Below, one piece after another: positions 8,740-16,685 of a stretch of DNA of 64,000 bases. Numbering within the stretch: the first letter of the stretch is position 1; every line of letters begins with the position of its first letter. Below the pieces are notes generated by a model that was not told the origin of the DNA, did no database searches, and worked only from the letters and a program-made list of their open reading frames with translations. The position numbers and the translations under genes are program-made. This DNA is from Labilithrix sp. (lineage in GTDB: Bacteria; Myxococcota_A; Polyangia; Polyangiales; Polyangiaceae), in the NCBI GenBank assembly GCA_019637175.1, contig JAHBWD010000003.1:166395-230394 (forward strand), read 5' to 3'.

Positions 8740-9543
8740 TCAACGCCCGAGCAGACCGAGGATCCACGCGTGCAGCGGCGCGGCCTCGGAGAGCAGCTCC
8801 TTGAGATCCGGCTCGGCGCGCACGGTGGCGAGGCCGAGCAAGAGGATCGCCGCCGCGACCGGTACGCCGATCACCGCGAGGAGGCGCTGCTTCGCGACCA
8901 CGCGCGTCGACGCGATGGCGGAAGAGACGATGAGCGCGAGAGCATCGACGAGGACGCCTGCCGTGTGGATCCCTTCGGCGCGCGCGGTTCGAACGCCGAC
9001 GAGCACGATCGCGAGGAACGTCGCGCCCGCGGCGACGCCGAGGGCGACGCGATGACCGCTCGGGGGCATGCGAAGGAGCATCCTCACGCCGCGCACGGCG
9101 AGCAGCCCGATCACGAGGCCGGAGATCAAGGCGAAGATCGCGAACGTCACGCCGGCGAGGCCGTGATGATGGGTCTTGGCGCGAAGCACCGCGCCGAAGG
9201 CGGAGAGGATCCCGAGCTCGAGCACCGCCCACCACAAGAGGCTCGCGGCGATGAGCGGAGCGCGCTCACCGGCGACGATCTTGAGGCCCACGCGCCCGCG
9301 ACGAAAGACCGCGACCGCCAAGATGCCGATCGGCGTGAGGAGCGCCGCGAGGGCCAGCCACTGCTCGAACGCGCGGAACACCGAGCCCCCGTCGCCGATG
9401 CGCAGCTCCGCCGGGAGCGACGACGCGATCGCCGCGACCACGCCGCCACCGACCACGGTGCCGAACCGGATCACCGAGGAGGGGACGGCTCCGTCCTCGT
9501 CGACGGGCTCGTGGCCCATGGGAGCGTGCGGTTCGCGCTGCAT
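8740..9543 (-). CDS. Polytopic membrane protein, unknown function
   Basis: 267 aa, ATG at 9543. About six hydrophobic segments are visible (for example VVGGGVVAAIASSLP, LALAALLTPIGILAVAVF, AIFALISGLVIGLLAV, VALGVAAGATFLAIVLVGV, LLAVIGVPVAAAILLLGLA). A histidine cluster (KTHHH) occurs in a loop near residue 125. I do not recognise the family. Thirty nt separate it from the downstream exported protein, so it may head a three-gene unit with the metalloprotease. Two perfect 13-nt repeats lie immediately before its start codon. Confidence 0.6.
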   Translation of the reverse strand: MQREPHAPMGHEPVDEDGAVPSSVIRFGTVVGGGVVAAIASSLPAELRIGDGGSVFRAFEQWLALAALLTPIGILAVAVFRRGRVGLKIVAGERAPLIAASLLWWAVLELGILSAFGAVLRAKTHHHGLAGVTFAIFALISGLVIGLLAVRGVRMLLRMPPSGHRVALGVAAGATFLAIVLVGVRTARAEGIHTAGVLVDALALIVSSAIASTRVVAKQRLLAVIGVPVAAAILLLGLATVRAEPDLKELLSEAAPLHAWILGLLGR

Positions 9544-9545
9544 GT

Positions 9546-9571
9546 CCGCTATCAGCTACCGCTATCAGCTA
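9546..9571. repeat. Perfect tandem 13-nt duplication in a leader
   Basis: CCGCTATCAGCTA occurs twice without interruption at 9546-9558 and 9559-9571, followed by a degenerate partial copy. It lies between the start codon of the membrane-protein gene (9543) and the stop of the acetyltransferase gene (9582), within the expected ribosome-binding region of the former on the minus strand. Confidence 0.7.
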
Positions 9572-9581
9572 TCGGCTTTCG

Positions 9582-10805
9582 TCAGAAGGGGTCGATCGGG
9601 GCAAGCGGAGCCATGGCGAGGATCGGGTCGATGCGCGCGACGGTGCGCGGATCGGCCTCCGCGAGCCCGAGGCTCACCGCGCGCGACGGCTCGAGCCCGC
9701 CATAGAGCATGCTCGCGAGCGCGGCGCGGCTCGTGCGGATCGCGCCGTGGGCCGCGCGCGGCGGTGAGACCGTGGCCCGGCCGGAGGCGACCTCGACCGA
9801 GACCGCGATCTCCTCGTCGCTCGGGTCGCCGCGGCGCACGACGACGTCGAAGGCGCCGTCGGCGGCGTAGCCGCGCGCCTCGATGGCGCGCGTGACGTCC
9901 TCGATGCGGACCATCGGCCCGCCCACGATCGTGCCGAGGTCGTGCTCGACGACGTCGGTGCCGAAGCGGCGGCCGTCGGTGTCGAGCAGCGCGAGCTCGA
10001 TCGGATCGGCGGCGTCGACCTCCATCTCGATCTCGGCGACCTGATCGCGCATCGCACCGAGCGCGCCGATCAGCGCGCGCCGCGTGAGGTCGTCGTCGGC
10101 GCAGAGCTCGTGGACGGCGAGCGTCGTGGCCGCGTGGGGCTCTTCGTGCTCGAGCCCGAAGGCGACGTAGCCGGTGGTCCCGCCGTCCGTCGCCGCGACG
10201 AGGAACTGGCGACGCTCGCGGGCGAAGTGACGGTTCCAGAAGGACTCGCCGCGCGACGCCCAGGCGCTCTTGCGCTGCGCCGTTCGCGCGTACGCCGCGC
10301 AGATCGCTTCGCGATCGCCGCTGCGCGCGCCGCGCACGTGCTCGCGAGCGAGCGATCGCCAGCTCGCCGGGATCGATGCGGGATCGATCGCCAGGCGACG
10401 CCGAGAGGTCGTCGCGCCGTAGCCGAGGCGCGCGTAGAAGCCCTGACGGAAGGCGTAGAGCATCGTCAGCGCGTCGCCGCGCATGTCGGACTGCACGTGG
10501 AGCTGGGCGACGATCTGGGCCGCGATCCCGCGACCACGCGCGCCCGGGGCGACCGCGAGCGACGCGATGCCTCCGGCCGCGACCGGGCGCCCGCCGAACC
10601 AGAGCTCGAAAGGAAAGAGGAAGGCCTGCCCCACGATCTCGCCGTCGTCGACGGCCAACGTCAGGTCCTCGAGCCCGCCGAAGACGCTCGTCGTGAACGC
10701 GCGGCGGCGCTCGTCGAGGCCCCGCGCGTCGGGGAACGCCGCCAGGTGCACCTCGAGGATCCGGTCGACGTCGTCCGCCGTGGCAGCTCGAAAAACGAGG
10801 CTCAT
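9582..10805 (-). CDS. Eis-like GNAT-family N-acetyltransferase
   Basis: 407 aa from ATG 10805, with a strong GAGAGGAG ribosome binding site (10811-10818, minus strand). The N-terminal GNAT domain (about 1-150) carries the acetyl-CoA-binding loop: IASLAVAPGARGRGIAAQI, matching the V-x-P-x-x-R/Q-G-x-G/A pattern. A second GNAT-like region (about 150-290) and a C-terminal sterol-carrier-like domain (about 300-407) follow, the three-part plan of Eis/YvbF-type acetyltransferases. Eis in mycobacteria acetylates aminoglycosides and protein lysines; the substrate here cannot be read from sequence. The gene is divergent from the large response regulator, with a 64-nt intergenic region. Confidence 0.85.
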   Translation of the reverse strand: MSLVFRAATADDVDRILEVHLAAFPDARGLDERRRAFTTSVFGGLEDLTLAVDDGEIVGQAFLFPFELWFGGRPVAAGGIASLAVAPGARGRGIAAQIVAQLHVQSDMRGDALTMLYAFRQGFYARLGYGATTSRRRLAIDPASIPASWRSLAREHVRGARSGDREAICAAYARTAQRKSAWASRGESFWNRHFARERRQFLVAATDGGTTGYVAFGLEHEEPHAATTLAVHELCADDDLTRRALIGALGAMRDQVAEIEMEVDAADPIELALLDTDGRRFGTDVVEHDLGTIVGGPMVRIEDVTRAIEARGYAADGAFDVVVRRGDPSDEEIAVSVEVASGRATVSPPRAAHGAIRTSRAALASMLYGGLEPSRAVSLGLAEADPRTVARIDPILAMAPLAPIDPF

Positions 10806-10869
10806 CGTCACTCCTCTCGCGACGCCACAAACTGGGCCGTCCGCGCCGCAGGATGCTAGGCCCGGAACG

Positions 10870-13800
10870 ATGCGAACGGAACACTCGCTCAGTCTCCGCT
10901 TCCTGCCGACCGAGGGTGCTCGCGCGAACCGGGAGCCGGCCCCCCCGGCGACGGGCGGCGGGCTCAGGCTCGGAGGCGCGCGCGCGGACTTCGTCGCCGG
11001 CCTCGGGCGCAAGGTCACCGACCTCAGGACCGGGCTCGCCCGCGTCCGGGAGCAGCCCGACGACGTCGCGCGCCGCGAAGAGCTGCGCCGCAAGCTCCAC
11101 GCCCTCTCGTCGGCGGCGAAGCTGATGAAGTTCGACGCGATGGAACGCGCGATCGCCGAGGCGCTCGGGACGATCGACCGCACCGCGATCGACGTGCCTC
11201 TCGACGAGATGGACATCGACGCGATCGATCAGATCCTCGAGGATCTCCCGGCGCTCGCCTGGGGAGACGGCGACGCTCGCATCTCGCGCCTGACGCCGAT
11301 CGCGAAGCCGGTGGCGCCGAAGTTCTCCGTGCTCGTCGTCGGCTCGCACCTCATCGCCGAGGCCCTCCTCGAAGAGGCGCCCGACGACGACGACGGCCGA
11401 GCGGCGTTCGAGTGCGAGAGCACGCCGGACGCGCAGGCGGCCTTCGATCTCGCGCGGACCACGGAGCCGGATCTGGTCATCCTCGACGCCGATCTCGACT
11501 GCGCCGCCGAGCTCGTCGAGGCGCTCATGGATGATCCGCTCACCGAGGGGGCGCCGATCGTCGTGGTCGGGAGCTTCCTGTCGGCGGGCGAGGCCTCGCG
11601 GTACGTCGCGATGGGGGTCGCCAAGACGCTGCCCAAGCCGACGTCGCGCGACGCGCTGCGGACGGCCTGCGAAGACGCGCTCGGCGTGCGCCGTCAGAGG
11701 CCGGCGCACGCGATGCTGGGCGAGCCGACGCTCGTCGAGCTCGGCGATCGGCTCGCGAGCGAGCTGCGCGAGGCGCTCCTCGGCAACACGGAGCCTTCGC
11801 TCCACGGCCGCAAGATCCCGCTCGGCGAAGGCGCCGAGGTGCTCGGCGCGCTCTGGAGCGCGATCGCGCGCGTGCGCGAGGTCGTGACCTCGCGCACCGA
11901 CGGCGAGGTTCGCTTCAACGGCGGCCCCGAGGGCGGCCTGCCGATCGCTTCGCCGCTCCGCGACGTCGAGCTCGCGCGCGCGGATCGCGCCCGCGCGCGG
12001 GCGCGCGGCGCGGCCGCGGAGGTCCGCCTCCAGGGCCGTCGCATCGTCGTCGCCGACGACGATCCCGGCGTCGTCTGGTTCATGGCCGACCTCCTGAAGA
12101 CCGCCGGCTGCGTCGTGCACGAGGCGTTCAACGGCCGGCAGGCGCTCGAGCTCGCGTACCGCACGACGCCCGATCTCGTCATCAGCGACATCTTGATGCC
12201 CGAGCTCGACGGCTTCGCGCTCTGCCGCGCGCTGCGTCGCGACGTCGCGCTCCGCGACGTGCCCGTGATCTTGCTCTCGTGGAAGGAGGATCTCCTCCAG
12301 CGCGTGCGCGAGCTCGGGGCCAACGCCGCCGGCTACGTGCGCAAGGAGAGCGACACGCGCGCCATCGTCGCGCGTGTCCGCGAGGCGCTCCGGCCCCGCG
12401 CGCGGATCGAGCAGCGCCTCCGCGACGACGGCGAGGTCCGCGGCCGCATCGACGGCGTGAGCGTTCGCACGCTCCTCGAGATCGTCTGCGCGACGAGGCC
12501 CGAGGCGCGCGTCTCGGTGCGCGACGCGTCGTTCAACTACGAGGTCGAGATCCGCTTCGGCGCGCCCCAGCGGGCGACGCGAACCGCGGGCGACGGGAGC
12601 TTCCTCAAGGGTTCGCGCGTCCTCGCGGCGATGCTCGGCGTCGGCGCCGGCCGGTTCACCGTGACGCCGAGCGTGACCGAGATCCACGGCGAGCTCGACG
12701 GAAACCTCGCCGCGCAGCTCGCCAAGCCGATCGCGCGCGCGCGCGCCGCGACCGCGCTCCTCACGGGCCCGAGCGCGATGCTCGCGGGCCGCGTGCAGCT
12801 CGACGAAGAGGCGCTCGCCGACTACCTCCGCGCGACGCCCGACGGCGCGCGATCGATCGCCGAGCGCATCGCCGACGGTACGCCGCCGCGCGCGCTCGTC
12901 GTCGAGGGCGTGGCCGAGGCTTCACTGGTGGAGGATCTGGTCTGCGATCTCGCCGCGCGCGGCGTCGTCGCCGGCATCGAGGACGAAGACGGCAACGACG
13001 TCTTCGGCCCGGAGATCGAGCGTAGCGCCCAGCACACCGACGCGCGCGCGTCGTTCGCGCCGCGCACCGCGACGCCGGCGCCGCTGCCCGCGAACGACTG
13101 CGTGCCCGACGCGCCGGGGCCGATCTGCGAGAGCCCGGCGTGCCCCGCGGCGAGCGCCCCGCTCTCGGCCGAGCCCGCGAGCTCGCTCGAAGACGCGGTG
13201 ATGCAGGAGATCGCGCAGCGCTCGCCCGAGCCCGCGCAGCTCCGCCTCGCGCTCGGCGCCGAGGGGATCGCCGATCCGTCGAAGCGCCGTCCGCAGACGT
13301 CGCCGCCGCCCGAGGCGGTCATCGAGAACACGCCGCCGCACGATCAGATCCTCGCGCTCGCCGAGCCGACGATCGTTGACGACACGGTCTACGGCCGCGA
13401 GCCGTCGATCCCGATCGACGAAGCCTCGCGCGCGATCGGCGGGAACGAAGACGAAGAGAACGAGCGCCGCGCCGCGCTGACGCCGCTGTCGGTCGTGAGC
13501 GGTGCGGAGCCGAAGCTCGAGGTCCCGACGCGGAGGATCTGGCCGATGGTGGCCTTCGTCGCGGCGAGCGCCGTCGTCACCTGGGCCGTCGTGCATTTCT
13601 CGCTCACGCCGCCGCCGGCGAAGCACGTCGAGACCGTGCCTCCCCCGCCGGTGGCGACGCAAACGCCCTCCGCCGACGTCACCTACACCGACGTCGCGCA
13701 GGGCGCCGATCTGCCCGCCGGACAGGGCGTGCTCGACGTGTCGGGCCCGGGCGACGCCGTCATCCTCGTCGACGGCGCCGAGCGCGGTCGCGGCGGCGTG

Positions 13801-13911
13801 ACGCTCCCGCTCTGGGGTGGATCGCACGACGTGCGCATCAGCGGCGTCGCGGGCGAGCACGCGAAGGCGGTCGAGGTCCGACCGGGCCGCGTGGCGCACG
13901 TGAAGTTCTGA
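10870..13911 (+). CDS. Membrane-anchored multidomain response regulator: REC-REC-DUF4388-TM-PEGA
   Basis: 1013 aa from ATG 10870; the frame is open further upstream but overlaps the divergent acetyltransferase. Order of parts: an Hpt-like helical segment (about 40-120, RKLHALSSAAKLMKF); a first receiver-like domain (about 155-275) with Asp206 in LVILDADLD; a second, canonical receiver (about 393-515, VVADDDPG) with Asp440 in ISDILMPELDG and a YVRKES lysine; a DUF4388/PATAN-like domain (about 520-650); an acidic disordered region; one transmembrane helix (about 890-908, WPMVAFVAASAVVTWAVVHF); a Pro-rich spacer; and a PEGA domain to the C-terminus. This places the receivers in the cytoplasm and PEGA outside the inner membrane. 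No kinase is adjacent. Confidence 0.85.
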   Translation: MRTEHSLSLRFLPTEGARANREPAPPATGGGLRLGGARADFVAGLGRKVTDLRTGLARVREQPDDVARREELRRKLHALSSAAKLMKFDAMERAIAEALGTIDRTAIDVPLDEMDIDAIDQILEDLPALAWGDGDARISRLTPIAKPVAPKFSVLVVGSHLIAEALLEEAPDDDDGRAAFECESTPDAQAAFDLARTTEPDLVILDADLDCAAELVEALMDDPLTEGAPIVVVGSFLSAGEASRYVAMGVAKTLPKPTSRDALRTACEDALGVRRQRPAHAMLGEPTLVELGDRLASELREALLGNTEPSLHGRKIPLGEGAEVLGALWSAIARVREVVTSRTDGEVRFNGGPEGGLPIASPLRDVELARADRARARARGAAAEVRLQGRRIVVADDDPGVVWFMADLLKTAGCVVHEAFNGRQALELAYRTTPDLVISDILMPELDGFALCRALRRDVALRDVPVILLSWKEDLLQRVRELGANAAGYVRKESDTRAIVARVREALRPRARIEQRLRDDGEVRGRIDGVSVRTLLEIVCATRPEARVSVRDASFNYEVEIRFGAPQRATRTAGDGSFLKGSRVLAAMLGVGAGRFTVTPSVTEIHGELDGNLAAQLAKPIARARAATALLTGPSAMLAGRVQLDEEALADYLRATPDGARSIAERIADGTPPRALVVEGVAEASLVEDLVCDLAARGVVAGIEDEDGNDVFGPEIERSAQHTDARASFAPRTATPAPLPANDCVPDAPGPICESPACPAASAPLSAEPASSLEDAVMQEIAQRSPEPAQLRLALGAEGIADPSKRRPQTSPPPEAVIENTPPHDQILALAEPTIVDDTVYGREPSIPIDEASRAIGGNEDEENERRAALTPLSVVSGAEPKLEVPTRRIWPMVAFVAASAVVTWAVVHFSLTPPPAKHVETVPPPPVATQTPSADVTYTDVAQGADLPAGQGVLDVSGPGDAVILVDGAERGRGGVTLPLWGGSHDVRISGVAGEHAKAVEVRPGRVAHVKF

Positions 13912-14006
13912 GCTGCGATTCCTGGTTCCCGTCCCGCGAAAGCGCGGCGAAGCCGGCCACGACGCGCGCGCTTGACGGTGCTCGGGCGTGGCATCAAAGT
14001 AAGCCC

Positions 14007-14019
14007 TGTACGGGGTACA
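14007..14019. promoter_or_regulatory. Inverted repeat, putative antitoxin operator
   Basis: TGTAC-GGG-GTACA is a perfect 5-bp-arm inverted repeat ending 7 nt before the antitoxin ATG (14027) and followed by CTTATAC. Toxin-antitoxin operons are commonly autorepressed at such palindromes over the promoter. A TTGACG at 13972-13977 is a possible -35 element, but no convincing -10 box lies 17 nt from it. Confidence 0.4.
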
Positions 14020-14026
14020 CTTATAC

Positions 14027-14572
14027 ATGGCCGCCGCTCCCTCCCTGTCCGCCCTCGAGGTCGCTGCGCTCGTCGATCTCGACGAAGGCAAGATCCGCAA
14101 GGACGTCGAGCACGGCATCGTCGACAGGCCGAGGTTCTCGATCGGCGATCTCGTCTACTTCCGACTGCTCGCGCTCCTGGGCCTGCAAGTGAGCGTCGCC
14201 GATCGGCGTCGCATTCACTCGCTCGTCGAGGGCGCCATGAAGCGCAAACCCCTCCCCGAGACGATCGCTCTGAGCACCGTCACCGAGGTCAGGGTTGCTG
14301 ACGTAGCGGAGGAGATGACCAAGAAGCTCGATCGCTTCTCCGCTTGGAAATACCAGCTGGTCGAAGATCCGAAGATACTCGGTGGGGAGCCGGTCTTCCC
14401 TCGATCACGCACGTCGGTTCGACACGTCGGGGGCCTTCTCCTTCGAGGCGTCCCCGAAGACGAGCTGCGCGAAGACTACCCCCACTTGAAGAGCGAGGAC
14501 TTCGAGCTCGCCAAGCTCTACGCCAAGGCCTACCCACGGATGGGGAGGCCGCGTGAAGCTGCTCCTCGATGA
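14027..14572 (+). CDS. DUF433-type antitoxin protein
   Basis: 181 aa. An N-terminal helix-turn-helix-like region (about 5-60, LSALEVAALVDLDEGKIRKD) is followed by a C-terminal DUF433 domain (about 108-175). The latter is recognised by EDPKILGGEPVFPRSRTSVR and the later HVGGLLLRGVPEDELREDYP, the usual GxPxxxGTR / G.s.eel...yp pattern. DUF433 proteins are antitoxins for PIN-like DUF5615 toxins, and exactly such a remnant follows, overlapping by 20 nt. Codon use is visibly less GC3-biased than in neighbouring genes, which fits acquisition by transfer. Confidence 0.8.
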   Translation: MAAAPSLSALEVAALVDLDEGKIRKDVEHGIVDRPRFSIGDLVYFRLLALLGLQVSVADRRRIHSLVEGAMKRKPLPETIALSTVTEVRVADVAEEMTKKLDRFSAWKYQLVEDPKILGGEPVFPRSRTSVRHVGGLLLRGVPEDELREDYPHLKSEDFELAKLYAKAYPRMGRPREAAPR

Positions 14573-14908
14573 GAACCTTCTCCGAGGGTTGCCGAGACGC
14601 TTGCTCGTGAGACGGTGTCGACGTCTGTCACGTTCGAGACGGGGGCATGCTCAGCGCGAGGACTCGGAGGTTCTCGATCGTGCCTTCGAGGAGGACCGGA
14701 TCCTCGTCACGGCGAACGTTGCGGACTTCGAACGGCTCGCTCACGCTCGTGAGCTACATGCGGGGTCGTGCTCGTCGAGAACGGCGTGCTCTCGCGTGAA
14801 GAGCAGCTCATCGTCCTACGACGAGTCGTCGAGAGGCTGACCGTGATCGGCGACCTGATGAACCATGTCCTCCGGGTCGCCGAAGACGACCCCGCAGCGA
14901 AGCGGTAG
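14553..14908 (+). pseudogene. Frameshifted DUF5615 (PIN-like) toxin remnant
   Basis: From GTG 14553 (ribosome binding site GGGGAGG at 14542-14548) the first frame reads MKLLLDENLLRGLPRRLL, a standard DUF5615 N-terminus with the catalytic DEN. Homology then jumps frames. DGVDVCHVRDGG continues in the +1 frame from 14611. EDSEVLDRAFEEDRILVTAN returns to the first frame at about 14655. GVVLVENGVLSREEQLIVLR continues in the third frame from 14762 to the TAG at 14906-14908. Joined, these give an intact-length toxin (about 115 aa), so at least three indels have inactivated it. The uncorrected first frame would yield a 95-aa hybrid ending at 14840. Confidence 0.7.
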
Positions 14909-15047
14909 CTCGGCCCCCCGTTGAGAGAGGCCATCGAGGGGCCAAACGTAGACAAGTCGAGACGCTGCATTCGCTCGTCGCATTTTCCCGTGATGGCCTC
15001 GCGGATTACGCTCGACCTGAAGCAGTTCCATCCAAGGTGGCCCCTCG

Positions 15048-16562
15048 GTGCGTGTCGAGAAGACGATCGTGCGCCTCTCCCTCGCGGCGTTCTTCACCAT
15101 GGCGTTCGGCTGCGCTCGCCCACCAGCCTGGTCAGGCTCGCTCCTGTCCGCTGGGTGCGCTCCGGCGACGTGCAGTCGGGTCCTCTCTGGTCCGACACGT
15201 AGCGAAGAAGATCTCTGGGGCGCGGCCGCGAACATCCGCCGCGCGCATGGCCTTCCGCGCGACGTGGTCGATCGGCTCGTCGCGGCCACCCGCGTCGAGC
15301 TCGATACTCCGGCAGGTCGAGGGCTGCCCGCTACGCTGTGCCGTCGCGAGGACCATGTCATCGTCGGTTCGCTCGCGGATGAGCCCTTGAGCGCCTTCGT
15401 TTCGATGCTCGACCGCGACGTTCGCTCGAGTGGGTGCCCAAGTCGCCTGCACTTCCTCCTCTCGACCGCGGAGGCTTGGGGCAGCCATCCGGAAGGTCGC
15501 GAGGTTCTCGTTCGCGCGATGACGAGCTCGGACCTCCAGGCGTCGCTCCTCGCGCGGCGGGGGCTCGTCGCCGTGACGGACGCCGACGCGATCGCTTGGG
15601 CGGTGCGTGATCTCGCGTCCGGATCGTCGACGGATGTCATCCGCGCGATGCTCGATCTCTCGCTGGCACATCGCGAGGCACGCCAACACGTGCCTGCGCT
15701 CATCGCGACCGCCGACCGCGTCGGTACGTCGGCGACCGCGCGCGCGCTCCCCCATGTCCTCGGCGAGATCGGGGGCGACGACGCTGTCGCGCGCCTCGCG
15801 CGTGACCTGACGGCTCTCGACGTCGACGCGCTGACGGTCATCGAGTCGATCGCGAAGCTCGGGAAAGATTCGGTCCAAGCCGGCGACGCCTTGCGGAAGG
15901 TCGCTGCACAGCATCACATCACCGAAGTGCGACAGCGCGCAGCAGCGGCGCACGAGATCGTGACGGGCGAGCGAATCTCTCCCGGCCGGCCACGTTGCCC
16001 GCGAAGCGTGAAGGAGCTCGAGGACGGATGGATTGTCGAGGTCTCGGCGTTCAGGATCCGCTTTGCTTCGGTCGGGTGGCCGGACGACGACGGGAAGGCT
16101 CGCCGTCGCGCTGCCGGCCGATGCTCGCCGCTCATTCTCGACGAATGGGGTACGGACATCGCGCTCTCGCTTGGCGACGTGTGCCTCGTCGGTCACCATG
16201 CGGGCGAGTTCGGCGGAGACGTGAGCGTCTACGATCCGCGCTCGCGCACGCGTGAGCGCTTGGTCAGGTATGCCCACCCGAAGCGCTTCGTGGTCGCGGG
16301 CGACGGCTCGGTGCTCGTTCTAGAAGGGCTCGCTCATTTCATGGATAGCGGAAACGTCCGTCGCGTCCGGCGCCTCGGCGACGGCAGGTGGACGACCGAG
16401 GCCGTCGTCGGAGACCTGGGGGGCAATCCGATGGGCTGGACGCGGGAGGCCGAGGGCACGCTGCTGCTGCTCGTGCGCGAACAGGACAAGGCGTGCTCTG
16501 CCGAGCCGTCGTACGTCGTGCTGCGCGTCGGGCCCGGTCGGCGGGTCGAGGCCCTGGAGTGA
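15048..16562 (+). CDS. HEAT-like repeat lipoprotein
   Basis: 504 aa from GTG 15048. Lipoprotein signal MRVEKTIVRLSLAAFFTMAF with cysteine at FGC (about residue 22). Residues 100-310 are helical with repeat units resembling HEAT/PBS-lyase repeats (for example LARRGLVAVTDADAIAWAVR, ALPHVLGEIGGDDAVARLAR). The C-terminal third is beta-rich (about 320-504; segments such as GDVSVYDPRSRTRERLVRYA), suggesting a propeller-like or WD-like fold. No enzymatic motif found. Stands alone between the toxin remnant and the sulfatase-fold gene. Confidence 0.65.
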   Translation: MRVEKTIVRLSLAAFFTMAFGCARPPAWSGSLLSAGCAPATCSRVLSGPTRSEEDLWGAAANIRRAHGLPRDVVDRLVAATRVELDTPAGRGLPATLCRREDHVIVGSLADEPLSAFVSMLDRDVRSSGCPSRLHFLLSTAEAWGSHPEGREVLVRAMTSSDLQASLLARRGLVAVTDADAIAWAVRDLASGSSTDVIRAMLDLSLAHREARQHVPALIATADRVGTSATARALPHVLGEIGGDDAVARLARDLTALDVDALTVIESIAKLGKDSVQAGDALRKVAAQHHITEVRQRAAAAHEIVTGERISPGRPRCPRSVKELEDGWIVEVSAFRIRFASVGWPDDDGKARRRAAGRCSPLILDEWGTDIALSLGDVCLVGHHAGEFGGDVSVYDPRSRTRERLVRYAHPKRFVVAGDGSVLVLEGLAHFMDSGNVRRVRRLGDGRWTTEAVVGDLGGNPMGWTREAEGTLLLLVREQDKACSAEPSYVVLRVGPGRRVEALE

Positions 16563-16685
16563 CGTGCCGCCGACCTCTCCGCGCTCGCGCCAGCGCCCCC
16601 TTCGGCATGGACAACGCGATCACTCGCGCCGTGCGCGTCGTCACGCCGTTTTGCGTCCGCGGCCGCGGAGCGGTAAGAGGCCGCC

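Noticed and set aside
6547..9705. Very long open frame on the plus strand opposite three minus-strand genes
   Set aside because: Arg/Asp/Glu/Ala-rich translation without domains, and the opposite strand carries genes with signal peptides and a HELAH motif. Such antisense frames arise from GC3 bias.
13934..13947. CCGCG-AAAG-CGCGG hairpin after the REC-PEGA gene
   Set aside because: Good stem but no following T tract, so not called as a terminator.
14912..14943. GGCCCC...GGGGCC inverted repeat after the toxin remnant
   Set aside because: Long loop and no T tract; symmetry of short G/C runs is expected by chance at this GC content.
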